In this document: piece after piece, positions 42,119 to 50,781 of the stretch
Layout: each line of letters opens with the position of its first letter
How positions within the stretch are numbered: position 1 is the stretch's first letter
From: Falsiroseomonas oleicola
GTDB lineage: Bacteria > Pseudomonadota > Alphaproteobacteria > Acetobacterales > Acetobacteraceae
DNA length: 64,000 bases
Direction of reading: 5' to 3'
NCBI RefSeq assembly: GCF_019029495.1
Contig: NZ_JAERQM010000004.1
Location: 290,784-354,783, forward strand
The notes under the pieces: generated by a model
Databases searched by the model: none
Told to the model about the DNA's origin: nothing
Seen by the model: the letters and a program-made list of their open reading frames with translations, nothing else
Made by a program: the position numbers and the translations under genes

Positions 42119-43993
42119 TTGGCTGACATAACTGGCACCCCACTTTGGCCCCTAAGTGTCAAATTGCAGTTATTTGGCGATCCGTCGACTGAATCTTTCG
42201 TACATTTGCGACCCGGTATCAGCACGTTGGTAGGACCCAACGGCAGCGGTAAGACGCGAGCGTTGCGTGGGATCAAAGCTGCGCTTTTATCTTGGAGCCG
42301 TACTAATACGCCTGAGCGAAAAGTCCATTTCCTGGCGGCGGGTCGAAGCAGTCCACTCGAAAATTTCCGAGCCGCCATCAGCACGCCAGGCCATGTAGAC
42401 AATGATGACGCTGCGGTCGGGCACACAGCCTATCGCCGGCAATGGTGGGATTTTGAGAGTGTGACCGGCCCATTGTTGACGCTGGACGCACGTCCCGATC
42501 TACGACTTAAGGTCGAGGCGCGATTGCAACAATTGTTGGATCGCAGTATTCAGCTTTCATGGTCTCAACAAGGTATGAATGTCCGGATATCGCCCGTCAG
42601 TGGCGGTTCTGCCTACGCAGCTAATCACGAGGCAAGCGGCATACTCCAGCTCGTGGCATTGCTCGCGGCCATCCATAATGATGAGATCGCCGCGTTGCTG
42701 ATCGACGAGCCAGAAATCTCACTGCATCCGCAGCATCAAGCTTTCCTTCTGGAAGAAATGGAACGCGTAGCGGGCGATCCAACGGAGCCGACCCGTAAGA
42801 TTATTGTTATAGCGACACATTCAGCGACCCTTCTGCCGCTGCGTTCGGTCAAAGAGCTACCTGCTCTGATGTTTTTTAATTCCGCTCGAAATGCTCCGGC
42901 GCAAGTGCCCGCCGATGCGGATATTCTTAACCGCGCCAAACTGACCGCATTGGTAGCTCGCCTTAGCGCGACGCACCGACTTGCAATGTTTGCCGAGCGT
43001 GTGCTTCTCGTAGAAGGTCCCAGCGACGAGATCGTGACTGCACAGCTTGCTCGAAGGCTAGACCTTAGACTGCTGGCCCGCAATGCTCAGATCCTGCCGG
43101 TGACGGGCAAGGGAGAATTTATCGAGGCGGCAAAGCTTTTCCGGATGATGAAAAAGGAAGTGGCGATCCTGGCCGATCTGGATGCGCTGGCCGACGATAA
43201 CACACTCGTAAGGTCTTTCAGCGAGCTTCCCGCAGCGTCAGAGGTCGCTGATCGGCTGGGGCGAGCAACTGTCACGGAGCTCGATCGTGATCTCCGAAAC
43301 GCCCTTACCAACTTCATAGATCGACACAGCGACGCGGTTCGGGCTGCGGCAGCGCGATACGACGATTGGTCTAGCAATGATTCGAAGGAGCGCGCCGAAC
43401 GCCGAGTGACGCTGGCGCGTATACTGACCGACCCGCTAAGCTTCGACGGAGTTGCGGGCGGCGACGCAGCAAGCCTGTGCACGCGCTACCGAGTACTGAC
43501 GGACGCGCTTGCTGAGCTCGGCTGCTTTTTTCTGAAGCGGGGCGCGATCGAGAACTATTACACCTCGGACGAAATGGGGTTTGGGAAGCCTGACCATGCC
43601 GCGCGGGAAGCCGCAGCGTTTGAAACAACCCAACCACCGATTTTGCTTTCTCAGTACGCAGACGTAGTCGCCCCGCTCACGTACATCGCTCCCAAGCAGC
43701 GGGTTGATGAAGACCTGCTGCTCCGCCCAAAACTGGGCGCTGTGCTGGCCGCAGCGTTCCTCAGCATGGAGCGCGATAGTTCCTCGGAACGACTGAATGC
43801 CATAGCGCGGACAACTGTCGGCAGCGACGCTGAGGTATTCAGATTATCTAACTGCTCGAAAGAAGATCTAAGAATCGCCGTCGAGATGGCATCGCCACTA
43901 TTTCAACGTGACACGTTTCCGTTCGAAATTGGCCGCGAAGACAACCTGACGCTGGTCGTTCCACAAAAACTTCCCGGGCTCAGCTCTTCCTGA
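42119..43993 (+). CDS. OLD-like AAA ATPase with TOPRIM nuclease domain (putative defence protein)
   Basis: This 624-residue protein has Walker A GPNGSGKT at 39-46, a signature-like EASGILQLVALLAAI near 171-185, Walker B ALLIDEPEISLHPQH (192-206) and the switch ATHS (232-235). After the ATPase comes a TOPRIM segment with Glu299 in VLLVEGPSD and Asp353/Asp355 in LADLDALADD. This order is that of OLD-family nucleases, several of which defend against phage. TTG at 42119 is the start, with GAGGGGG about 8 bases upstream; no ATG fits. The GC content of the first 60 coding bases is about 50%, far below the surroundings. A terminator follows. Confidence 0.85.
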   Translation: MADITGTPLWPLSVKLQLFGDPSTESFVHLRPGISTLVGPNGSGKTRALRGIKAALLSWSRTNTPERKVHFLAAGRSSPLENFRAAISTPGHVDNDDAAVGHTAYRRQWWDFESVTGPLLTLDARPDLRLKVEARLQQLLDRSIQLSWSQQGMNVRISPVSGGSAYAANHEASGILQLVALLAAIHNDEIAALLIDEPEISLHPQHQAFLLEEMERVAGDPTEPTRKIIVIATHSATLLPLRSVKELPALMFFNSARNAPAQVPADADILNRAKLTALVARLSATHRLAMFAERVLLVEGPSDEIVTAQLARRLDLRLLARNAQILPVTGKGEFIEAAKLFRMMKKEVAILADLDALADDNTLVRSFSELPAASEVADRLGRATVTELDRDLRNALTNFIDRHSDAVRAAAARYDDWSSNDSKERAERRVTLARILTDPLSFDGVAGGDAASLCTRYRVLTDALAELGCFFLKRGAIENYYTSDEMGFGKPDHAAREAAAFETTQPPILLSQYADVVAPLTYIAPKQRVDEDLLLRPKLGAVLAAAFLSMERDSSSERLNAIARTTVGSDAEVFRLSNCSKEDLRIAVEMASPLFQRDTFPFEIGREDNLTLVVPQKLPGLSSS

Positions 43994-44070
43994 TCGCCGA
44001 ACGGCATCGCCTCAAGATGGCATTCGGAGTGGCATCATTTGAGCATCGCGGTGCCCTTTTATCCGCTTGC

Positions 44071-44107
44071 GCGGGCGCAAAGAGCTCCTTATCGGCCCGC
44101 TTTTTTT
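44071..44107 (+). terminator. Intrinsic terminator of the OLD-like gene
   Basis: GCGGGC (44071-44076) pairs with GCCCGC (44095-44100), and seven T residues follow (44101-44107). The 18-base loop contains a further AGAGCTCCT self-complementary run. It lies 78 bases after the stop codon and marks the right side of the AT-richer islet. Confidence 0.65.
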
Positions 44108-44147
44108 AACACCGTTTTCGTCCAAAACAGCCTTGAGGCCGTCCATC

Positions 44148-45140
44148 TCAATGCAACCTCGGCGCCTTCAAAAACTTGCTCCGGTCCCCGCTCACCACCG
44201 GCAGCACCAGCCTTCGCCCGTCCCGCTCCGCCGCCACATTCACCAGCACCCCCGCCGCCCCGCGCGACCAAAGGCTGCGCCAGAGTCCCGCCAGGTCCGG
44301 CGCCTCGCTGTCATCCAGCCCCAGAATGCGGTCGCCCGGCTTGATTCCCGCCTTCTCCGCCGGCCCCTTGGCGGCGACGGAGGCCACCACCACGCCTTCC
44401 TCCTGATCCGCGCAGTACACGCCGAGCCAGGGCCGCGGCGGCTTGTTGACGCGGCCATAGGCCAAAAGGTCGTCCAGGATGGGGTGCAGCAGCCCGATCG
44501 GCACCACCAGGTTCAGGTCCAGCTTGCGCCCCTTCGAATCCCGGTGCTGCAAGACCAGCGACCCGATGCCGAGCAGCGTGCCCTCCGGCCCGATCAGCCC
44601 GGCTCCGCCCCAGGAGGGATGGGCCGGCGCGGTGAACAGCGCCTCCTCCAACAGATATTCCCAGTAGCCGGCGAAGGGCTCGCGGGCGACGACGGAACAG
44701 GCCAGGGCGCCGCCTTCCATCGCGGCGCGGCCGGATTGCGGGGCGGCGGCCAGAATGGTCTGCACCCCGGCCTCCGGCAGGCCTGCGGCGGCCAGCTTCA
44801 TCGCCGGCGCGTCCAGCCGCCCGAGCGCCTGCACCAGGCCAAAACCGGTCTCGAAATCATAGGCGAGGGCATGGCCCGGCACGACGCGCCCGGCGGAGGT
44901 CTTGATCCAGATGCTCTCGGCTTCCCCGATCAGGTAGCCGATGGTCAGCACCAGCCCATCCTCCCGGATCACCACGCCGCTGCCCTCCCGCTCCGTGCCC
45001 AGGGTGCGGGCGGAGAAGGCATCGCCCGGCACGCGGGTCTTCAGGCTGACCACGGAGGCCAGGGCGGTGCGCAGGTCAAAGCTGTAATCGGCCGGATCGG
45101 GCCGCATGTCCTCGGGGATGTTCCAGTCCTCGTCCGCCAT
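44148..45140 (-). CDS. HtrA-like S1C protein with PDZ domain, catalytic triad lost
   Basis: The 330-residue protein keeps the trypsin-like scaffold: GSGVVIREDGLVLTIGYLI aligns with the HtrA His strand and GGAGLIGPEGTLLGIG with the Ser strand. A C-terminal PDZ domain covers about 235-315 (RPWLGVYCADQEEGVVVASV, AGIKPGDRILGLDD). The His position is Tyr, the Asp position is Gly, and the Ser position of GNSGG is Gly. It is therefore predicted to be inactive as a protease and may act as a binding or adaptor protein. No signal peptide is visible from ATG 45140. Upstream in-frame sequence runs into a palindromic repeat and was excluded. Confidence 0.82.
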   Translation of the reverse strand: MADEDWNIPEDMRPDPADYSFDLRTALASVVSLKTRVPGDAFSARTLGTEREGSGVVIREDGLVLTIGYLIGEAESIWIKTSAGRVVPGHALAYDFETGFGLVQALGRLDAPAMKLAAAGLPEAGVQTILAAAPQSGRAAMEGGALACSVVAREPFAGYWEYLLEEALFTAPAHPSWGGAGLIGPEGTLLGIGSLVLQHRDSKGRKLDLNLVVPIGLLHPILDDLLAYGRVNKPPRPWLGVYCADQEEGVVVASVAAKGPAEKAGIKPGDRILGLDDSEAPDLAGLWRSLWSRGAAGVLVNVAAERDGRRLVLPVVSGDRSKFLKAPRLH

Positions 45141-45283
45141 CAATCCACCCGTGTCCGGCGGCTGCGGAATTTTGGGGGGGCCTCCGCAGCACGAAAGGGT
45201 CCTTTGGACCTTGGTCGTCCGCTGTAGCGCATTTTGGCCGTGGGCGAAAACGGCCGCGCGGTGGGGTGGGTACCTGACAGGGG

Positions 45284-45331
45284 GGAAGCCCTCTCCACCC
45301 AACGGGGGGAGAGGGTTTGGGTGAGGGGGGG
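45284..45331 (+). repeat. Palindromic repeat unit 1 (CCCTCTCC...GGAGAGGG type)
   Basis: A stem CCCTCTCC/GGAGAGGG with C- and G-rich extension is followed by TTTGGGTGAGGGGGG. The same unit occurs inverted at 45369-45414 and in variant forms at 49070-49125 and 58083-58125, always between genes. Here the pair sits in the 282-base gap between the HtrA-like gene and the small lipoprotein gene. Confidence 0.8.
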
Positions 45332-45368
45332 ACGTGCAAGTATCTGAACAAGCTCCCATCCCGCGATG

Positions 45369-45414
45369 CCCCCCTCACCCAACCCTCTCCCCCTGTCAGG
45401 GGGAGAGGGCTTCC
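45369..45414 (-). repeat. Palindromic repeat unit 2, inverted copy
   Basis: Read on the minus strand it begins GGAAGCCCTCTCC, forms a hairpin with GGGGGAGAGGG and ends TTGGGTGAGGGGGG. It matches unit 1 almost base for base outside the loop. The two units could also pair with each other as a larger inverted repeat. Confidence 0.8.
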
Positions 45415-45422
45415 TCTGCGCT

Positions 45423-45821
45423 TCAGTACAGGTTGCGGCCGGTGGGGGCGGGCATGGGGGGTAGGGCGCCGGTTGCGATGGGGCCGGCTGGCTCCACCAG
45501 CACGGGGGCAGGCGGGGCCTGTTCCACCATCAGGGGGTTCGGGTTGGGGCGCGGGCAGGTGAAGGCGATGGTGTACTCATTGCCGCCGATCTCGCTGCGG
45601 GTCACCGCGAAATTCCGGCCCATGGCGGTGCAATGGGCGCGGGCCTGCTCCACCCCGATCCGCGCCGCCTGGGCGGCGGTGCTGGCATGGGTGGTCAGGC
45701 CATAGGTCTCCGGCGCCAGCTCCGTCACCGGGCTGGCGGAGGAACAGGCGGCGAGCGCGGCCAGCAGCGGCAAGACAGCGAGGCGGGTCAGGGGCGGATG
45801 CTCCAGCGATCGTTCCGTCAC
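45423..45821 (-). CDS. Small predicted lipoprotein, 132 residues
   Basis: The signal LAVLPLLAALAACSSAS has a lipobox Leu-Ala-Ala-Cys with the modified Cys at about residue 26. The mature part contains ARAHCTAMGRNFAVTRSEI and a Cys in YTIAFTCPRPNPN, perhaps forming one disulfide. The tail is Pro-rich. GTG at 45821 is the start, preceded by GGAGGGGGG. No family was recognised. It follows malate synthase on the same strand by 29 bases and could be cotranscribed. Confidence 0.62.
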   Translation of the reverse strand: MTERSLEHPPLTRLAVLPLLAALAACSSASPVTELAPETYGLTTHASTAAQAARIGVEQARAHCTAMGRNFAVTRSEIGGNEYTIAFTCPRPNPNPLMVEQAPPAPVLVEPAGPIATGALPPMPAPTGRNLY

Positions 45822-45850
45822 CCTAACCCCCCTCCGCGCGGACTGCCAAC

Positions 45851-48028
45851 TCAGCCCGCGGCCTTCGCCTCGCGCCGGCGGCGATGCAGCACGAATTCGG
45901 TATAGCCATTGGGCTGCGCCGCGCCTTCGAAGACCAGGTCGCAGGCGGCCTGGAAGGCGATGCCGTCGAAACCCGGGGCCATGGGCCGATAGGCCGGGTC
46001 GCCCGCATTCTGCTTGTCCACCACGGCGGCCATGCGCTGCAGCGTCTCCGTCACCTGGTCCCGGCTGACGATGCCGTGGCGCAGCCAGTTGGCGATGTGC
46101 TGGGCAGAGATGCGCAGCGTGGCGCGGTCCTCCATCAGGCCGACATTGTTGATGTCCGGCACCTTGGAACAGCCGACCCCCTGATCCACCCAGCGCACCA
46201 CATAGCCCAGGATGCCCTGGGCATTGTTGTCGAGCTCCGCCTGCACGTCCTTCGGTTCCCAGTTGGTGTCCTGGGCGAGGGGGATGGTCAGGATGTCGTC
46301 CAGCTTGCCGCGCCGGCCCTCCGCCGCGATCTCCACCTGGCGGGCGGCGACGTCCACCTGATGGTAGTGCAGCGCATGCAGCGTGGCCGCGGTGGGGGAG
46401 GGGACCCAGGCGGTGTTGGCGCCGGCCTTGGGGTGGCCGACCTTCTGTTCCAGCATCGCCGCCATCAGATCCGGCATGGCCCACATGCCCTTGCCGATCT
46501 GCGCCCGGCCGCGCAGGCCGCAGAGCAGGCCGACATCGACGTTCCAGGCCTCATAGGCCGAGATCCAGGGCAGCGCCTTCATCTCGTTCTTGCGGACCAC
46601 GGCGCCGGCTTCCATGGCGGTGTGGATCTCGTCGCCGGTGCGGTCCAGGAAGCCGGTGTTGATGAACACCACGCGGTCGCGCGCCGCCTTGATGCAGGCC
46701 TTGAGGTTCACCGTGGTACGGCGTTCCTCGTCCATGATGCCCATCTTGATGGTGGCGCGCGGCAGGCCGAGCACATCCTCCACCCGGGCGAACAGGCTGT
46801 CGGCGAGTGCCACTTCCTCCGGCCCATGCATCTTGGGCTTCACCACATAGACGCTGCCGGTGCGGGAATTCATGCGCTTGCCGCGGCCGGGCGGCTGGAT
46901 GTCGTGCAGCGCGATCGCCACCGTCACCATGGCGTCCAGCGCGGTTTCGGGGATTTCGGCGCCGTCGAGGGTGACGACATCGGTCATCATATGGTGGCCG
47001 ACATTGCGCACCAGCATGACGGAGCGGCCATGCAGCGTCACGGCGGACCCGGCCGGGGTCTTCCAGATGCGGTCCGGGTTCAGCCGGCGGGTGATGGTCT
47101 TGCCGCCCTTTTCCAGGTCGGCGGTCAGGTCGCCCTTCATCAGGCCGAGCCAGTTGCGATAGACGTCGATCTTGTCCGCCGCATCCACGGCCGCGACGCT
47201 GTCCTCGCAATCCATGATGGTGGTCAGCGCGGCTTCCATCACCAGGTCGGAGATGCCGGCCGGGTCGGTGCGGCCGATGGCGCTGGTCCGGTCGATATGG
47301 ATTTCCAGGTGCAGCCCGTTGTTCACCAGCAGGATGGCGGTGGGCGCCCAGGGCTCGCCCTGGAAGCCGACGCATTGGCCGGGGCGGGCCAGGCCCACCT
47401 TGCGGCCATCGGCCAGCGTCACCACCAGCGCGCCGGCCTCGATGGCATAGGCGGAGGTGCCGGCATGGCTGGCGCCACCGGCCAGCGGCACGGCCTGGTC
47501 GAGCACCTTGCGGGCGAAGGCGATCACCTTGTCGCCGCGCTTGGGGTTGTAGCCGCGGCCCTTCTCGGCGCCGTCCGTCTCCGGAATCGCATCGGTGCCG
47601 TAGAGCGCGTCATACAGGCTGCCCCAGCGGGCATTGGCGGCGTTCAGCGCGTAGCGGGCGTTGGAGACGGGGACCACGAGTTGCGGGCCGGCCATCTGGC
47701 CGATCTCGGCATCCACATCGGTGGTGCCGACGCTGAAATCCTCGGGCTCCGGCAGCAGGTAGCCGATCTCGGCCAGGTGGGCCTTATAGGCGGGCAGGTC
47801 GACCGGGCGGGCCGGGTTGGCGCGGTGCCAGGCGTCGATCTGGGCCTGGAGGGCGTCCCGCCTGGCCAGAAGGGTGGCGTTGCGGGGCGCGAAGTCGCGC
47901 AGCAGCGCCTCGAATCCCGTCCAGAAGCGGGCGGCCTCCACCCCTGTGCCGGGCAGGGCTTCGCTTTCGATGAACTGCTGGAAGGCCGCGTCCACAGCCA
48001 GGCCGCCGATCCGCACCGATTCTGCCAC
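45851..48028 (-). CDS. glcB: Malate synthase G
   Basis: This 725-residue enzyme condenses glyoxylate and acetyl-CoA to malate. Visible family segments are [57 protein letters not shown], the catalytic-region [18 protein letters not shown] and [19 protein letters not shown]. Length is that of the monomeric G form. It allows growth on two-carbon compounds and purine-derived glyoxylate. It is divergent from a GntR-type regulator, with a palindromic site in the shared gap, so that regulator probably controls it. Confidence 0.96.
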   Translation of the reverse strand: MAESVRIGGLAVDAAFQQFIESEALPGTGVEAARFWTGFEALLRDFAPRNATLLARRDALQAQIDAWHRANPARPVDLPAYKAHLAEIGYLLPEPEDFSVGTTDVDAEIGQMAGPQLVVPVSNARYALNAANARWGSLYDALYGTDAIPETDGAEKGRGYNPKRGDKVIAFARKVLDQAVPLAGGASHAGTSAYAIEAGALVVTLADGRKVGLARPGQCVGFQGEPWAPTAILLVNNGLHLEIHIDRTSAIGRTDPAGISDLVMEAALTTIMDCEDSVAAVDAADKIDVYRNWLGLMKGDLTADLEKGGKTITRRLNPDRIWKTPAGSAVTLHGRSVMLVRNVGHHMMTDVVTLDGAEIPETALDAMVTVAIALHDIQPPGRGKRMNSRTGSVYVVKPKMHGPEEVALADSLFARVEDVLGLPRATIKMGIMDEERRTTVNLKACIKAARDRVVFINTGFLDRTGDEIHTAMEAGAVVRKNEMKALPWISAYEAWNVDVGLLCGLRGRAQIGKGMWAMPDLMAAMLEQKVGHPKAGANTAWVPSPTAATLHALHYHQVDVAARQVEIAAEGRRGKLDDILTIPLAQDTNWEPKDVQAELDNNAQGILGYVVRWVDQGVGCSKVPDINNVGLMEDRATLRISAQHIANWLRHGIVSRDQVTETLQRMAAVVDKQNAGDPAYRPMAPGFDGIAFQAACDLVFEGAAQPNGYTEFVLHRRRREAKAAG

Positions 48029-48183
48029 AATTCCTCTCCCAATTCCTGTCAGGAGCCCGCCGGGCGGTCCCGTGATCGATTCCGGGCGTGCTTAGGCGCA
48101 ATCGCCCCGCCCTCCAAGGGGGAGGCGACATGCGGTCGCCGTCCCAGGAATTTCATGGCACGAGACATTCGCCTTCATCATGT

Positions 48184-48207
48184 GGTCAAATGACCTTACA
48201 TTATACA
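48184..48207. promoter_or_regulatory. Palindromic operator and -10 element in the glcB/GntR intergenic region
   Basis: GGTCA-AA-TGACC (48184-48195) is a perfect dyad of the kind bound by FadR-type GntR regulators. It is followed by TTATACA (48201-48207), a good -10 element for the plus-strand regulator gene. The operator would cover the promoter spacer, suggesting autoregulation and control of malate synthase. This arrangement also supports translation starting at 48241 rather than at the ATG at 48190. Confidence 0.5.
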
Positions 48208-48240
48208 TCGACAGACCCAAGGCCGCCGCCCGTGAATGCC

Positions 48241-48984
48241 ATGACCGCCGAATCCAACAACCCACCCGAAACCGGGGATTCCGCTGTCAGTGACGCGCGC
48301 CGTCTGGCGCCGGTGCATCCCCGGACCATGGTCGAGCAGGCGGCGGAGGCGGTGGTGGCCGCCGCCGCCCGTGGCGTCTTCCTGCCCGGCGACCGGCTGG
48401 TGGAGGCGGAGATCGCCCGCGAACTCGGCATCAGCCGCGTCCCGGTGAGGGAGGCGCTGCGCCTGCTCGAAAGCCAGGGCATCGTCGTCTCCACGCCCTA
48501 TAAGGGCATGCGGCTGATGCAGGTGACGAACCGGGCGGTGGCCGAGTTGATGCGGGTGCGCGCGGCGCTCGAATCCTTGGCGCTGCGGGAGATCCTGGCC
48601 AACGGCCCGGCGACGGAGGCGCTGCTGTCCCCGGCCCGCCGCGCCGCGCAGCGCTACAATGCGGTGGCGGAGGGCAGCGACACCGCGGCGATCGTCGCGG
48701 CGGACGAGGCCTATCACGGCGAGATCTGCCGGCTGTCGGGCAATGGCGTGCTGCATGGCATCTGGCTGAGCGTGGCGCGGCAGCTTTCGGTGGTCTGGGG
48801 CCTCGGCCACGACGTCCGCCCGAAGCCACGCATCTCCAAGGAACACGACGAGATCCTGGACCTGCTGGCCCGCGGCGACGGGGATGCGGCGCAGGCCTCG
48901 CTGACGCGGCATCTGAGCTGGCATGAGGATCTGGATTTCGAGAAGGCGGTCGCCAGGCGTCGCCAGGCGAAGCCGCGCGGATAA
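48241..48984 (+). CDS. GntR family transcriptional regulator, FadR/FCD type
   Basis: This 247-residue regulator has an N-terminal winged helix, about 28-95, with GDRLVEAEIARELGISRVPV followed by REALRLLESQGIV, the GntR recognition pattern. An all-helical FCD ligand domain follows at about 105-230 (LMRVRAALESLALREI, HGEICRLSGN, HDEILDLLARGD). The FCD metal/ligand histidines are partly visible. It is divergent from malate synthase and probably senses a small carboxylic acid. ATG at 48241 is preferred; GTG at 48232 is possible. Its 3' end is the first unit of a tandem repeat. Confidence 0.88.
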   Translation: MTAESNNPPETGDSAVSDARRLAPVHPRTMVEQAAEAVVAAAARGVFLPGDRLVEAEIARELGISRVPVREALRLLESQGIVVSTPYKGMRLMQVTNRAVAELMRVRAALESLALREILANGPATEALLSPARRAAQRYNAVAEGSDTAAIVAADEAYHGEICRLSGNGVLHGIWLSVARQLSVVWGLGHDVRPKPRISKEHDEILDLLARGDGDAAQASLTRHLSWHEDLDFEKAVARRRQAKPRG

Positions 48985-49064
48985 AAGGCACCAGGCGAAG
49001 CCGCGCGGATAAAAAGCGCCAGGCGAAGCCGCGCGGATAAAAAGCGCCAGGCGAAGCCGCGCGG
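48963..49064 (+). repeat. 28-base tandem repeat, 3.6 copies, derived from the GntR gene 3' end
   Basis: The unit starts CCAGGCGAAGCCGCGCGG and continues ATAAAAAGCG. Units lie at 48963-48990, 48991-49018, 49019-49046 and 49047-49064 (partial). The first contains the last codons and the TAA of the regulator gene, so later copies are duplications of that end placed after the stop. Copies two and three are identical. Confidence 0.9.
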
Positions 49065-49069
49065 CTTCT

Positions 49070-49125
49070 CCCTCTCCACCCAACGGGGGGTTTGACGCAT
49101 GCGTCAAAGGCCGGGGTGAGGGGGG
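49070..49125 (+). repeat. Palindromic repeat unit 3 with an 18-base perfect palindrome
   Basis: It has the same start (CCCTCTCCACCCAACGGGGGG) and end (GGGGTGAGGGGGG) as the unit at 45284, but the middle is replaced by TTTGACGCATGCGTCAAA at 49091-49108. That is a perfect 18-base palindrome, which could be a protein-binding site or a hairpin. It lies between the tandem repeat and the gamma-glutamyltransferase gene. Confidence 0.75.
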
Positions 49126-49206
49126 CTTTGCCACCCGACAACCCCCCCGGGCTTGCCGCCGCGCCCCGCCCGGCCGATCCTCCCGGACATCGGAGGACCC
49201 AGCCTG

Positions 49207-50781
49207 ATGTATCAGCCACCCGCCCAGACCACCCAGCATTGGCAGGTCACCAAGCCCGCCGCCCGCGGCCGCCGGGGCATGGTCGCCAGCCAGTCCCGCG
49301 CCGCCGCCGAGGCCGGCCTCGCCATCCTGGATGCCGGCGGCAATGCGGCCGATGCGGCGGTGGGCATGGCCTTCGCGCTGGCGGCGATGGAGCCCTGGAA
49401 TTGCGGCCTCGGCGGCATCGGCTTCGCCCAGGTCGCCGCCCCCGGCAGCGCGGCCGAGACCTTCGATTTCGGCCCGGTCTCCCCCGCCGGGCTACAGGCC
49501 CGCGACTTCCCGATGACGGGGCGGATGAAGCAGGACCTGTTCGCCTGGCCGGAGGTGGAGGGCGACCGCAACATCCACGGGCCGATGAGCTTCTGCATCC
49601 CCTCCGCCGTCGCGGGCTATGCGCTGCTGCATGAAAAGCGTGGCCGCATGCCGGCGGCCGATGTGCTGGCCCCGGCGGTGGCGCTGGCGAAGCGCGGCCT
49701 GCCGCAGGATTGGTACACCACGCTGAAGATCGCCAACGCCGCTTCCACCCTGAAGCTCTATCCGGAATCGGCGCGGATCTACCTGCCCAACGGCCTGCCC
49801 CCGGTCGCCCCCTACCAGGGCACGCCGGGCTTCTTCCGCCAGGGCAACCTGCCGGCGACGCTGGAGCGGCTTCAGCAGGCCGGTTTCCGCGATTTCTATG
49901 AGGGCGATGTGGCGGCGGCCATCGCCGCGGATGTGAAGGAGGCGGGGGGCATCCTCTCCGCCGCCGATCTCGCCGGCTGCCAGGCGCGGGTGCTGCCGGC
50001 CATCTCCGTGCCCTGGCGCGGCCACACGCTGCACCTGTCCAACGGCCTGACCGCCGCGCCCACCTTCCAGCGCGTCATGGCGCTGATGGAGGCCGCCGAC
50101 TGGTCCGGCAGCGCGCCGGGCACCGCCTGGCACCTCGCCTTCGCCAAGGCGATGCAGGATGCCTATGCGGAGCGACTGGCGGGGCTGGGCGATGCCGAGC
50201 CCAAAGGCTCGGATAGCTGCACCACCCATCTGAACGTCGTCGACGCGGATGGGATGATGGTGTCGATGACCACCACGCTGCTGTCTTCCATGGGGTCGCG
50301 CGTCGTTCTGCCGCGCTCCGGCGTCCTGATGAACAACGGCGTCATGTGGTTCGACCCACGCCCGGGCAGCGCCAATGAGATCGGGCCGAACAAGCGGCCG
50401 CTGACCAACATGTCCCCGGTCATCGTCGCCGATGCCGCCGGCGTGCCGGAAATGGCGCTCGGCGCCTCCGGCGGGCGGCGCATCCTGGCCGCCGTGTTCC
50501 AGATGCTGTCGCTGGTCACCGGCTTCGGCATGGACCCCGAGGCAGCGGCGCATTTTCCCCGAATTGATGTCAGCGGCCCGGAGGGTGCAACGGCGGACCG
50601 CACCTTGCCGCGTGCCACGCTTGACGCCCTGGCCTCGGCCGGGCCGTTGGAGGTGGTGGAGCATGCGGTGCTGCCGGTGAACTTCGCCTGCCCGAACCTG
50701 ATCCAGATCCGGGCGGGCGGGGAGCGTGTCGGCATCACCGATGTGATGTCCCCCTGGTCCGCCGCCCTCGGCCAGGGATGA
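49207..50781 (+). CDS. ggt: Gamma-glutamyltransferase family protein
   Basis: This 524-residue Ntn-hydrolase precursor contains MVASQSRAAAEAGLAILDAG, GGNAADAAVGMAFALAAMEP and the autocleavage site CTTHLNVVDADG, with the probable nucleophile Thr339. LNNGVMWFDPRPG-like and GASGGRRILAAVFQ segments follow. It cleaves or transfers gamma-glutamyl groups, for example from glutathione. No signal peptide precedes the conserved start, unlike the periplasmic enzyme of E. coli, so a cytosolic acylase-like role is possible. ATG at 49207 follows CGGAGGA. The stop overlaps the GOLPH3-like gene by 4 bases. Confidence 0.88.
   Translation: MYQPPAQTTQHWQVTKPAARGRRGMVASQSRAAAEAGLAILDAGGNAADAAVGMAFALAAMEPWNCGLGGIGFAQVAAPGSAAETFDFGPVSPAGLQARDFPMTGRMKQDLFAWPEVEGDRNIHGPMSFCIPSAVAGYALLHEKRGRMPAADVLAPAVALAKRGLPQDWYTTLKIANAASTLKLYPESARIYLPNGLPPVAPYQGTPGFFRQGNLPATLERLQQAGFRDFYEGDVAAAIAADVKEAGGILSAADLAGCQARVLPAISVPWRGHTLHLSNGLTAAPTFQRVMALMEAADWSGSAPGTAWHLAFAKAMQDAYAERLAGLGDAEPKGSDSCTTHLNVVDADGMMVSMTTTLLSSMGSRVVLPRSGVLMNNGVMWFDPRPGSANEIGPNKRPLTNMSPVIVADAAGVPEMALGASGGRRILAAVFQMLSLVTGFGMDPEAAAHFPRIDVSGPEGATADRTLPRATLDALASAGPLEVVEHAVLPVNFACPNLIQIRAGGERVGITDVMSPWSAALGQG

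Noticed and set aside
44148..45359. A longer HtrA-like protein starting at 45359
   Set aside because: The extra 73 residues are translated from the palindromic repeat and are low-complexity; a sound ATG lies at 45140.
45884..48193. A 769-codon plus-strand frame opposite malate synthase
   Set aside because: It is an antisense shadow of a highly conserved enzyme; no family pattern is present.
48190..48240. Translation of the GntR regulator from the ATG at 48190
   Set aside because: This ATG overlaps the palindromic operator and lies upstream of the -10 element, so it would not be in the transcript from the proposed promoter.
48963..49064. Short CRISPR-like array
   Set aside because: The units are contiguous 28-base tandem repeats without distinct spacers and derive from the neighbouring gene.
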